A stretch of 64,000 nt of DNA. Origin: Lepturacanthus savala (taxonomy: Eukaryota; Chordata; Actinopteri; Scombriformes; Trichiuridae). The first letter of the stretch is position 1; every line of letters starts with the position of its first letter. The position numbers were made by a program, and so were the translations under genes. Under the pieces are notes generated by a model. It was not told where the DNA came from, did not search any database, and worked only from the letters and a program-made list of their open reading frames with translations. The stretch lies in NCBI GenBank assembly GCA_030544235.1, contig CM060470.1:20028356-20092355 (forward strand). The letters run 5' to 3'. Below are positions 21,801 to 29,589 of the stretch, in pieces.

Positions 21801-23747
21801 GAGGCTCATTTCACTTTGTCCATCCGCAGACCATCAGTAAAGTTGCCCACTTCCAGTGTAGTTTCGCCAGAGCCTTCAGTGACATCACCTGTTCCCTCTG
21901 TGACTTCTCCAGTTCCCAGTGTTAAATCACCAGAACCCTTCATCAAATCCCCAGAGCCTTCAATTAAATCACCAACTCCAAGTGTGAAATCCCCTGAACC
22001 AAATGTGAAGTCTCCTGAGCCATCTACACCCTCTCGAGCATCCAGTGTAAAATCTCCTGAACCTGAGGGAGTCAAGTCACCCAGGGGCATAAAATCCCCT
22101 GAACCCAGACTAAAGTCCCCAGAGAGAGTAAAGTCACCTGAAACTGAGGAAGTAAAATCACCTCGGGGTATAAAATCTCCAGAACCTGCAGGAATCAAGA
22201 CACCAAGAGGTTTGAAGTCTCCAGAACCTGCTGGCATCAAAACACCAAGAGGTTTGAAGTCCCCAGAACCTGCTGGTATCAAAACACCAAGAGGTTTGAA
22301 GTCTCCAGAACCTGCAGGAATCAAAACACCAAGAGGCATCAAGTCTCCAGAACCATCTGGCATTAAGTCACCAAGAGGCATCAAGTCCCCTGAGCCTGAG
22401 GGAATCAAGTCACCTCCTAGGATGAAGTCTCCTCCTCCCAAGAGGGTCACGTCTCCACCCACCGTAAAATCCCCAACTCCGAAAGCTCCAAAGGTCCTGA
22501 GTCAGCTAACAGCTGAAGCCTATGAAGGATCAGTGAGGATGTCCTGTGTTTGTGAGAGCAGTGTCAGGGAGGTGGTGTGGTATGTCAATGGAAGGAGGCT
22601 TTCACAGAGCAGCCGCTTTGAAATGCACTACTCTGAGGGCTCCTGCAGTCTTGTAATCCATGACCTGACAGACAGCGACCAGGGAGAGTACACCTGTGAG
22701 ATGACATCAGAAGGAGGAGTCTCAAAATCCTGCTTCTCCTTCACCGGACAGGTGTTCCAGTCCATACGCATGAAGGTCACTGCCTACTGTGAGCAGCAAC
22801 TGGCACTTAAAGGTGAGAAACCACCTAAAATGTTCACTTTTAGCTTTCTTGCAAATATATGTGAATTTTATTATATTTATGGGCAAAATTCTGACAGCCT
22901 TATCTGTAGATTGTTCTAAACATAAGCATATCTACTGTTTCCATCTCTAGCCTCAACAGGCTCTATGATGATGAGTCACAAGGAGTCATCGTCATCCATG
23001 AGTTCATCTATGATGATGAAGAAGGAATTCCGTGAGGAGTCATCTTCCTTCTCCTCCTCCTCTGCTCAGCATGCGATGATGTCATCCATGATGGAATCCA
23101 GCTCTTTCAGCAGTATGGCAGCTGAAATGAAGTGTGAGACTATGTCCATGTCCAGCATGTCCTCCATGACTTCTGAGTCGTATGCCATGAGCTCCAGTAA
23201 CATCACAGGGATGTCCTCTCACATGGAAGGATCCTCCTTCAGAGCCATTGGTAAGATAGATTTGTTTTATAGTGGCCTAAGAAAATATATATTTCTCATT
23301 TCTATACACTCTTTTTTTATTACCTGAATTTAAAAACACAGATTAAAAAGAGAATCCAAATTTTCCTTCCATACTTTCTATTATCATGCAGGACATGAAC
23401 AATATTGTTTGGGTGCACTGATGTACTTGTACTGTGCCTCTTTCCAAATTCCAGGCTCTGGTCCTAGGATTGAGGCCTTGCCAGAGGACATCAGCATCGA
23501 ACCGGGCAAAGTCCTGACAGTGACTTGTGCCTTTTCTGGCGATGCCAAACACATTGAGTGGTCCCGTGGTGGCAAAACCATTGAGGTGACTGCCGGTGGC
23601 CGCTTCCACATTGAGACCACAGAGGATCTAACCACCCTCATCATCACCGGGGTGAAGGTGGAAGACGCTGGAACCTACACACTCAAACTGTCCAACGAGC
23701 TTGGATCCGACACAGCAACTGTTCACATTAGCATTCGATCTGTGTAA
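101..23747 (+). CDS. ttn: Titin, C-terminal part (A-band C-zone to M-band end), 30 exons, 5' end outside window
   Basis: Giant sarcomere scaffold protein; this part lies along the thick filament and in the M-band. Exons read from splice sites: 101-1867, 2080-2373, 2483-2770, 2879-3178, 3359-3693, 3981-5712, 5857-6159, 6394-6705, 6974-7264, 7660-7959, 8245-8386, 8500-8663, 8847-9149, 9646-9927, 10040-10633, 10731-11021, 11299-11598, 12101-12403, 12577-12879, 12980-13248, 13384-13699, 13872-14177, 14321-14620, 14857-15432, 15755-16060, 16156-16538, 16672-16882, 17014-22812, 22951-23250, 23455-23747. All joins keep frame (total coding length minus two leading bases is divisible by 3) and most borders are phase 1. 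The product ends in IRSV, close to human IRSI. Modules are Ig and Fn3 with typical W, DGG and YxFRV signatures. Fish often carry two titin genes; which one this is cannot be told here. The kinase and M-band are diverged (separate entries). Introns of 300-500 bp (7265-7659, 9150-9645, 11599-12100, 15433-15754) show nothing beyond AT-rich DNA. Confidence 0.96.
4255..9149 (+). other. ttn: Titin C-zone 11-domain super-repeat, second in window
   Basis: The rest of exon 6 gives Ig (GKPAPLATW), Fn3, Fn3, Ig (GRPAPKVTW) and Fn3. Exons 7 and 8 are Fn3, exon 9 is Ig (GKPQPTVHW), exon 10 Fn3, exons 11+12 one Fn3, exon 13 Fn3. The module order is the same as in the preceding and following super-repeats. 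The Fn3 of exons 8245-8386 and 8500-8663 is interrupted by a 113-bp intron placed before its conserved WTRV stretch; almost every other Fn3 here is uninterrupted. A (TA)n tract lies in the intron at about 6815-6848. Confidence 0.9.
9646..14620 (+). other. ttn: Titin C-zone 11-domain super-repeat, third and last in window
   Basis: Exon 14 Ig (GRPIPVVAW), exon 15 two Fn3, exon 16 Ig (GKPQPVCSW), exons 17-19 three Fn3, exon 20 Ig (GKPIPTCKW, phase-0 exit), exons 21-23 three Fn3. It is directly followed by a double-Ig exon, which ends the regular pattern, so this is the last C-zone super-repeat (number 11 in the human scheme, by inference). The donor of exon 13872-14177 (GTGATT) is weak, but the frame and module boundary support it. 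Confidence 0.9.
14857..17600 (+). other. ttn: Titin P-zone: Ig-Ig-Fn3-Fn3-Ig-Ig-Fn3 before the kinase
   Basis: Exon 24 (14857-15432) encodes two tandem Ig domains (GRPLPEIKW and GRPIPQIMW cores). Exon 25 is Fn3. Exon 26 is Fn3 plus the first strand of an Ig that finishes in exon 27 (GHPKPLVKW). Exon 28 opens with a further Ig (GKPEPAITW, about 17020-17310) and an Fn3 (about 17311-17600). The order matches the human A-band edge. By that order the last Ig-Ig-Fn3 corresponds to A168-A170, the reported docking site of MuRF ubiquitin ligases in mammals. That function is inferred from position and similarity. Confidence 0.88.
17700..18600 (+). other. ttn: Titin kinase domain and regulatory tail, degenerate catalytic residues
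   Basis: CAMK-like protein kinase fold at the A-band/M-band border. The order is conserved with human titin kinase: glycine loop region, the beta-3 Lys in MAKF (17790-17792), helix C Glu in REVEAL, DMWSVGVM, HPWL, then the autoinhibitory tail RTLRHRRYYQTL. Key changes are visible. The glycine loop reads ARCQFG (17724-17741), human GRGEFG. The catalytic loop reads HFNIRPDN with Asn at 18063-18065, human HFDIRPEN. The DFG-equivalent reads EMG (18123-18131), human EFG. EYC (Cys at 18192-18194) stands where human has EYY with the regulatory Tyr170. No stop or frameshift is present, so the domain is made as protein but is probably inactive and serves as a scaffold or mechanosensor. The human comparison is from memory. 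Confidence 0.9.
18627..20757 (+). other. ttn: Titin M-band Ig domains M1-M3 and the following basic/SP-rich linker
   Basis: Three Ig domains follow the kinase: M1 (about 18627-18935, VSWYFGNRQL), M2 (about 19010-19305, VHPEPHVTW) and M3 (about 19325-19605, GIPTPTLKW). A linker of about 380 residues follows (19606-20757). It contains stretches highly conserved with human titin, such as LSRWEQFYVMPLPRITDQYR, RRRSLSPTYIELMRPVSELI and ERRSPTPERTRPRSPSP. The linker is rich in Arg, Glu and Ser-Pro. It is shorter than I remember for the human linker, which has extra charged sequence after the ELELGFSASP block. All of it lies within the single 5.8-kb exon 17014-22812, as in the mammalian first M-band exon. 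Confidence 0.88.
20760..21830 (+). other. ttn: Titin M-band Ig domains M4 and M5 with Ser-rich linker
   Basis: M4 (about 20760-21060; EAEVQWLHNG core, DSGTYRCVC) is followed by the conserved GGGYTTFSSRRKDE segment. A Ser/Tyr-rich linker (21061-21540) comes next, then M5 (about 21540-21830; GEPAPTVTW, DEGSYIVVVENSGG). M5 matches human M5 closely; in mammals the linker next to it and M5 are near the myomesin contacts. The linker holds a perfect 6-residue tandem repeat (separate entry). Confidence 0.87.
21279..21386 (+). repeat. ttn: In-frame 18-bp tandem repeat, six copies (S/A-SAER-H/Y hexapeptide)
   Basis: Six uninterrupted 18-bp units encode SSAERH, SSAERY, ASAERY, ASAERH, SSAERY, SSAERY, between M4 and M5. 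Copies differ only by a few synonymous or Ser/Ala and His/Tyr changes, so they arose by recent slippage or unequal crossing over. Each unit adds Ser plus one Tyr or His, which could add phosphorylation sites. I do not recall such repeats in human titin. Confidence 0.92.
21830..22490 (+). repeat. ttn: Expanded KSP-repeat linker between M5 and M6 of titin
   Basis: About 220 residues made almost only of Lys-Ser-Pro motifs: I count 21 KSP, 4 KTP and a few V/TSP, mostly as [V/I/L]KSPEP. In human titin the same linker has about four KSP motifs that are phosphorylated by proline-directed kinases in developing muscle. From 22167 to 22418 the tract is a 42-bp tandem array of six copies of a 14-residue unit, GIKSPEPAGIKTPR and variants, with nearly identical DNA. 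Likely unstructured, basic, and heavily phosphorylatable. Confidence 0.93.
22490..22812 (+). other. ttn: Titin M6 Ig domain and end of the large M-band exon
   Basis: Ig domain with ESSVREVVWYVNG, DSDQGEYTCEMTSEGG and the tail GQVFQSI, matching human M6 (ESSVLRAKEVTWYKDG and GQAFKSIH). The exon ends at 22812 with a phase-1 donor (GTGAGA). In human titin the next domains are M7, M8 and M9; here the next exon is already the Ser-rich is7-like one, only 138 bp away. Confidence 0.88.
22951..23250 (+). other. ttn: Titin penultimate exon, Ser/Met-rich is7-like (human Mex5 counterpart)
   Basis: A 300-bp phase-1/phase-1 exon of 100 residues made of Ser, Met, Glu and few others (many SSSM and MSSM runs), with no Ig fold. 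It has the composition, length and place of the human M-band exon 5 insertion (is7), which is alternatively spliced and bound by calpain-3 in skeletal muscle. Because it is symmetric, skipping it would keep the frame, so alternative use is plausible here too. Acceptor CTCTAG at 22945-22950; donor GTAAGA at 23251. Confidence 0.85.
23455..23747 (+). other. ttn: Titin last exon, M10 Ig domain and stop
   Basis: Encodes RIEALPEDISIEPGKVLTVT through HISIRSV and stop TAA at 23745-23747, closely matching human M10, the domain that binds obscurin and obscurin-like 1 and is hit in tibial muscular dystrophy. The B-C loop is one residue shorter than human and lacks its Pro-x-Pro (GDAKHIEW against GEPTPEVTW). 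Cys in VTCAF and the DAGTYTL signature are kept. Confidence 0.93.
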
Positions 23748-24806
23748 AAACAAAAATCTAATAGTCTAATCTTCCCCTTTTCCCTACTTTCATGCCTTTA
23801 ATTTATTAATTAAGCAAAATAATCTACTTGACAAAGATCTGGATTTCTGTTCTTGTAAATATGAACTATTTTTGTACCAATCTTGACATTAATTTATGCC
23901 AAACTAGACTAAAGTCTAAAGTTGTTATAAAATGTGCCATATTGGATAACTATGACTTAGGATTTTTGATCCATTTTTCTGTGACATGTACATAATGTAT
24001 ATAGCCGAATTTAACGGTTATGGGAAATGTATGCATTGTTATTTATGACAATATTAACTGAAACAAAATGAAACTAAATATGGTTTAACAGGAGAAAGTT
24101 TCGCTTGGAACGAATACCCTGTCAAACCTAGAAACTAAACCCTGTGCCTCAACAATAAGTTGAAGTCTTAAGATTGCCTCAACAGGTAGAGAGGCTCCCT
24201 GTTGATGTTAACTCAGAGACAAAACTATTAATGCACTGCTGAAGAGAGAAAGTGGTGCTGTTGCATTGTAACAAGAGTAACAAGAGTGTGAGATCCTGAG
24301 TGCTGTTTGCATTTACCCTCATGTAAGCAGGACAACTGGACCTCACACTCTGACTGATTATGTCATACCGCCATTTCGATGACATGCTCACAGTGCGAGC
24401 GGCCTGCACTTCCTGAGCACAAATGTTTCTTTTTGTTTTGTGCTCTGCTTCTGGCAAATGACCACCTGTTCGGGCTGTTTTCAGTAGAACATCAACCTGG
24501 CCAATCATGAGCCCTTCCTGTGCTTGTTTGCAGAGGCAGAGCTGTCTCTTGGAGGTCTGCAGTGTGTTTGTGTGTTAGTTTTTAGAAGTACACCTGTCAG
24601 TCAAGCTGGGCACCACCGCCAAGCAGAACCACAGCCAGAAGCAACAACCTCCGCTGTGTTTGACAAGGACGGAACAAGGCATGTTCCTACGTGTCACCCA
24701 GCACTTTGATTTGATTGAAGTTAGAATTGTAGCATTGATTATATTGGCAGCCTCCTTGAGTTTTTCTCCATTATTGATTTAATAAAGCATGATTATCAGC
24801 ACTAGA
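23748..24806 (+). other. ttn: Titin 3' UTR (inferred)
   Basis: About 1.06 kb of non-coding sequence runs from the stop codon to just past a poly(A) signal. Its first half is AT-rich with several TGTAAATA/TGTACATA-type Pumilio-like words (for example near 23856 and 23984). No ORF, repeat or splice signal is evident. The length is similar to mammalian titin 3' UTRs. The end point is inferred from the signal only. Confidence 0.6.
24781..24786 (+). terminator. Poly(A) signal AATAAA for titin
   Basis: AATAAA within TTTAATAAAGCATG, the first canonical signal on the plus strand after the titin stop, followed by GT-rich sequence (GTCTCTGTTGTAGTTATTTGTG) within 50 bases, as expected of a downstream element. 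Confidence 0.6.
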
Positions 24807-25468
24807 GGATGTCTCTGTTGTAGTTATTTGTGTTCATTTATTTTCTTGTTCTCCTGTGTTATTTGCAAGATCAAAACAAAGTTAAATACCTTTCCATTCT
24901 GTTAATTATAGACCTGGGATTTGACATGTATACACAGTACAATGAATATTAACTATTTTTTAATTGATGCATGTATTATAAATCTCACCCTTCTTTTAAT
25001 ATTACTACATCATTCTTAATATTTCTACATCTAATTCTGGATTCTGTTTGCATTCATAGCACTGAATTATTTTGCATTGAAACTCATTTTCACCTTTATC
25101 ATTTTGTCCAAATTCAGATAAAAAAAGAATAGATAAAAATAATAAATAAAAATAAATATTCAAGATGCTCATATACAGAAGGACAAATAAAGATCCCCAA
25201 ATTCTGGTTTTGCCTTTCAGATTAAATTTCCAGGATACCTTTTGGACACCAATCAATAATGCTCCATTGGTCAAGTAACGCTACTGTATATTACTGAATG
25301 TTGGTCAGGTGTGCAGTGATTGATAACTCTGGTGAGTTTTTAAATCTTTTATTTGTCTTTTGTGTCCTTTGTGCTTAGCTAATACGTTCACTAATAGGTA
25401 GTGTTACGAGCATTATGGTAGTGATGTAGTGAATTTTTGCATACATATAAAGTTAGGAGTATAATTTA
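24807..25468. other. AT-rich intergenic DNA between ttn and mylk, nothing recognised
   Basis: No ORF with coding character, splice pattern or known repeat seen. Short A-rich runs near 25120-25160. Confidence 0.5.
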
Positions 25469-25627
25469 CTCTATTTTACTAAACAGACCATAACAAGCTG
25501 TTGTAATCTATTTTATTATACAGGCCACAACAAACAGTTGTAATCTGCTCTATTTTACTACACAGGCCACAACAAACGGTTGTAATCCACTCTATTTTTT
25601 CCTGTACAGGCCCTATCAAACTGTTGG
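25469..25627. repeat. About 40-bp tandem repeat, 3-4 diverged copies
   Basis: The unit is roughly CTCTATTTTACTACACAGG followed by CCACAACAAACGGTTGTAAT. Copies start near 25469, 25509, 25550 and 25590; the first and last are more diverged. Non-coding minisatellite in the intergenic region. Confidence 0.75.
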
Positions 25628-25879
25628 CTGAGACAGACACTGAGTGTGAACGGTGGGGGGAGGGGAATCTTCTCTCTGCTCTTCCCTCTGCACCTGTGTT
25701 GTGTCTTATCTCTGATTCTGCAAAGGAATGTAGGCCAAGGTCAGTCTTGGGCAGCTGCCCTCAGTGCCGGGTTATCTGAGGGCACCAAAACACACAAACA
25801 CAGACAGACCACACACCCACACAGACGGAACTACATACAGGTTATCTGAAAATATCACAGCACACGAACACTGTACTCA

Positions 25880-26620
25880 CACAGAAATATAGAGGGGTTA
25901 GGGAAGGGGATTAGGCCCCCCAAACCTAGCCCTTAACAGGCGGCGGTGGGACTGCAAAGTTCCGAGGGCACGTTAAAGACGTGTTATAGTGCTGGGGAGA
26001 GGACTGAAGGCCCCCGTGTCTAATGAAGTGTGAATGGACACACTACCGTGGTACCGTCTAGTCGGCGTGTTTGTCGCATATAGGTATGTGGGCAACACGT
26101 GGTACGTGGGTGACAGCCCACACCTAGCAGAGAGCCTCAGTCACCTGTGCCCAAGGAAAAGGGGCAGGTGGGCTGTGGTTCGTCTGTGCATATGCAAGGT
26201 GGGTGAAAACGGTCAAAGTTTCCGTACCCATAGCCAAGTGGGACGGGGAGTAGACCGTCGGTTCGCAACCGGGTGGCTGATAACCACCATGGGGTCCTGC
26301 TACATGGACTGCGGATCGCTATCGACTGGGTCACCTGCCAGTCGGGTCGCAGAGGGCATTAAGACCATGTTGATGGCCGCCGCGCTCGGCTCAATGTACA
26401 GTCAGGCCACTACAAGCCAAAACCGAATGAGGAAGTAGGCGAGTAGTGCTTTTGTGATCAGTGTTTTTGAAAAGAAAACACTGGGAAGCAAAAGGAGAAG
26501 GTCTCTCGATCCAGGGGAGCCTGGGCAGAGGATCTCTACGGAAAGGGATCCAGCCTGGAGCTGCGCCCCAGGAGGGGGAGGCTCAAAGGGTCTAAGCGAA
26601 TTAAAAATGATTTACAAACA
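25880..26620. mobile_element. GC-rich unclassified block, probably transposon-derived
   Basis: This block is much richer in G+C and CpG than the AT-rich DNA around it. It contains an open frame of 134 codons (26034-26438, +) with no recognisable domain, and a purine run (AGGAGGGGGAGG) near 26568. Its composition and abrupt edges suggest an inserted element, perhaps the internal 3' part of an LTR element, given the LTR-like segment that follows. No reverse transcriptase, integrase or envelope motif is seen. A chance ORF is equally possible. Confidence 0.35.
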
Positions 26621-26789
26621 CAAACAGGCCACCCAAGACATTGGTGTGCAAAATCAGAGTGGAAAAGTATATTATAAACAGAGTGGAAAAACATGTATCT
26701 TAAAAATAATAAAGTGGAAGAGTATGTTTTCTAAACAAAATTATCAAATGGGAAAATATGTATTTGTTAAGAAATAAAAGACGGACCAA

Positions 26790-27570
26790 TGTATTATTAT
26801 GATGGAAAGAATTGGACCTAAGCTGTTGTATTTGTTAGTGACAAACTATGTATCATTGTGAGTGACACGTGTCATGAAGATGGAAAAATACTGCAGTCAC
26901 GTTTGTCTTGAGGAAAGGATCAGGTTCATCAGCGTAAAACTGGTCAAATAGGAGGGATTTGAAGCGTATAAAAGGTGAGACCCTAGAAGGATTTTTCAGT
27001 CTCGTCACGTTCGTCAAGTTTGTCTTGTCTCTGTTGTCTTGTCTCTGTTGTCTTATCCCATGGGAATGACTTAAGATTGTACTGGATACTTATTGATATT
27101 ATACTGCCGTATATATCGATGGTATTGGAGTAAAATCTTATCACTTTGAACCTTCCAGGACTCTGCCTATTTTTTTCTTCTCCTTTGGAACCTATTTGGA
27201 TTGTAACTTTATTTGGACTAACTTTTTTTTAATTTTTGAAGTTATTGGATTATTGAACAAAAGTTTAACAGTTATGTTATTATCATCAACTGAGAGCACT
27301 GAGGATTACAACGTTGTGGATCCGGGGCTATTAACTGGCCCTAGTCCAGGATTTTCCACGACAGTAGCCTTCCTTCTTGTACACACTAAAGGATCATCAG
27401 ACCGATTCTGACCTGATTCCGCCTCTGAAGGTTATACGTTAACATGTGATTTGCTTTATTGTCACTAATGTTACTGAACATTCTGAAGCTCTGATGATTA
27501 TAATAAACAGCGTAATCGTTGGAAGCCAAGGCTGACTTCACTTCTTTGGAGCACCTACCTTTGCTTCCAA
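26790..27570 (+). mobile_element. Possible LTR-like segment (TATA box, poly(A) signal)
   Basis: A TATAAAAGG box at 26967-26975 is followed about 530 bp later by AATAAA at 27502-27507, and the purine-rich GC block lies just upstream. That layout is LTR-like (U3-R-U5). TG...CA ends, target-site duplication and primer-binding site were not found, so this could equally be an old promoter-like sequence or part of another element. Non-coding as seen. Confidence 0.3.
27519..27570. repeat. Imperfect inverted repeat (stem-loop)
   Basis: TTGGAAGCCAAGG at 27519-27531 pairs with CCTTTGCTTCCAA at 27558-27570 with one mismatch and a 26-base loop, just after the AATAAA at 27502. Confidence 0.7.
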
Positions 27571-27699
27571 GGATAATTCCTTAATAATTAATAACCATTA
27601 ACCATTACCAATGTTAACAATTGCAAGTATGTATTTCTTGTAATTATTAATTATTATGACAGTTATTATAGTAAAAAAATATTTCCTTAAAATGTATCT

Positions 27700-27717
27700 A
27701 TATATCTATATATATAG

Positions 27718-27748
<31 letters not shown>

Positions 27749-27775
27749 TAGATATAGATATATATAGTATCTTAA
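27700..27775. repeat. (TA)n/(GATA)n microsatellite
   Basis: Mixed TATATC, TATATAGA and GATAGATA units; perfect GATA repeat around 27731-27752. Confidence 0.9.
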
Positions 27776-27881
27776 TAGTAGTATCTTAAAATCAACCTAC
27801 AGTAGGAGCCATTGAATTTTTCCTGCAGTCGTTCAACAGAAAACTACAAAGTGTCTATGTTTTTATGCATATTTATTGTTA

Positions 27882-27919
27882 ATAATAATAATAACAATAA
27901 TAATAACAATAATAATAAA
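27882..27919. repeat. (AAT)n/(AAC)n microsatellite
   Basis: AATAATAATAACAATAATAA-type trinucleotide tract. Confidence 0.9.
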
Positions 27920-28084
27920 TCAAAACTAGACAATTCCCATGGAAATTGTGAGAGTTGGGTCTGGGCTCTGGGACTGTCTGGGCTCCTTGCTGCAGTTTTA
28001 AAAAACAGTCGTGATACCATGGATGGGATGCTGCAGTCCTCTTTATTAATATTACCCAGTTTGGTAGGTGTGGAACTTTAGAAC

Positions 28085-28500
28085 TTTCTAAATTTATTGA
28101 TGAAAAACATTCAGCCAATCATCTTTCAGCCTGGCGTGGTGTCGGGGGTGGTGCATAAAAATCAACTGCACCATGTGGCTAAGTATGCTGCAGGGTGTTT
28201 TATCACTCTCAAAATGTTTTAGAGAGTTACTTAGCTTCAAATCCAAAGTTAATGAGGAAAACCCATGAGCCAATCAGCTTTCAGGAGGCGGCCCCAATAC
28301 TATGGAATTAGTCCGACTGGTCTTCAACATGATCTCCACCAAGTTATATGGTTGTAGGAGCTTTAGATCCAAAGTTGAAAACCATTCAGCCAATCAGATT
28401 TCAGCCTGACGTGGTGACCAGCTGGGCCGTTACCATGGTGACTAACTGCTCTAATGCATGTGCTCTGATGAACTGCTCTACTGCATGTGCTCTGATCACT
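28085..28500. repeat. Diverged repeats with a shared AGCCAATCA core
   Basis: Three related stretches contain AAA-C-CAT(TC)AGCCAATCA followed by (T/G)TTTCAG, near 28105, 28260 and 28380. The first and third continue with CCTG(G/A)CGTGGTG. A 27-bp tandem duplication follows at about 28445-28497 (ACTGCTCTAATGCATGTGCT / ACTGCTCTACTGCATGTGCT). Looks like an old locally duplicated interspersed repeat; no coding potential seen. Confidence 0.6.
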
Positions 28501-29580
28501 AACCTGGGCAGACAGAAAGTCTAAGTATGGCTGGAACACACCCCGAACAACTGCTCATAAATCAAAAAAACATAAGATAATGGCAAAATAATCTTATGTT
28601 CTGAGAACTGGCGTTCCCCGGTCATACTGATATAATTTTTATTTCTGTAACTGGAAAAATGTGCGCACAGGAGCAGGTTAAAAAGTAGGAAGATTCTGAA
28701 AATCAAGGATTTTCAAATTCAAATTTAATATTGTAGTGAATGGGAGCAAAATAGGGACCAAGCTTCACTTAGAGGCTTGTAGCGACAAAACTGTACAACT
28801 CTCAGCTTTGTTGGTGATATTGGAGCAATAAGGATGACTGTGCCTATGTTTTAATGTAGAAATCATTGATGTGTGGTGAGTGTTGTAGTTATTCCCGCAT
28901 TTTATAAATTTATTCTCAGAGCTATTTTCTCTCCCTCTACACTCTAAAGATTACATCACCCACTCTAGCCTCTCGAGGCTCTCCCATCTGGTATGAATGG
29001 GGCCAAAAATTCCAAACAAAAATGGCGACTATGTTGCCGTAGTAACGGGAGTTGGTCGATTTGATATATATATTGTTGGGGTTTTCTGAAAACCCTAGGA
29101 GAAGAAGCGAGCCAAACTTTTTACGGATGAATATACAAAGATATAATATAATTTAGCTGTACAATTTTTAGAGTTGGACTATGCCAGACCCAACTAATAA
29201 AAGTGTTCCTCACTTACTCTACATTATGTTACTGTTAATTCAAAGACAGAGAAATTACAAAACTTTTATTTTTGGATGCTACACCATTTTTTAATAATTC
29301 ACTTCGTCTTATAATACACCCATGGTGGCCACAAATCACAAATAGAGTGACTGCTCCTAGTACTTTACTTACTTGTCCTTCCGCCTAAAGGTTCCCATGG
29401 GACCCTACTTTGGAAAAAAAATGTGTATGGAGAGAAAAATCTTATCGGGTTGGATTTATGCCATGGATCATACATATGATTTAGTCTATTTAAGAGATAT
29501 AATTGCAAGTTTAAAAAGTTTCAATTTGTCATAAAACCCTTGACTGAGGGAAAAGACTGAGCAAACTCTGTTATTGAAAT
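28501..29580. other. Intergenic DNA, no gene recognised
   Basis: Moderately AT-rich, no coding pattern. The stretch 28700-29060 reads like a degraded interspersed repeat but I could not name it. A short palindrome GGGTTTTCTGAAAACCC lies near 29079. Confidence 0.45.
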
Positions 29581-29589
29581 ACCATATGT

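Noticed and set aside
21806..22462. A 218-codon minus-strand ORF rich in Gly, Asp and Leu-Met-Pro repeats
   Set aside because: It is the antisense shadow of the KSP repeat array in titin; its repeats follow the 42-bp units and it has no independent signals.
26034..26438. A 134-codon ORF in the GC-rich block as a real gene
   Set aside because: No recognisable motif or splice/promoter context; listed only as part of a possible element, not as a gene.
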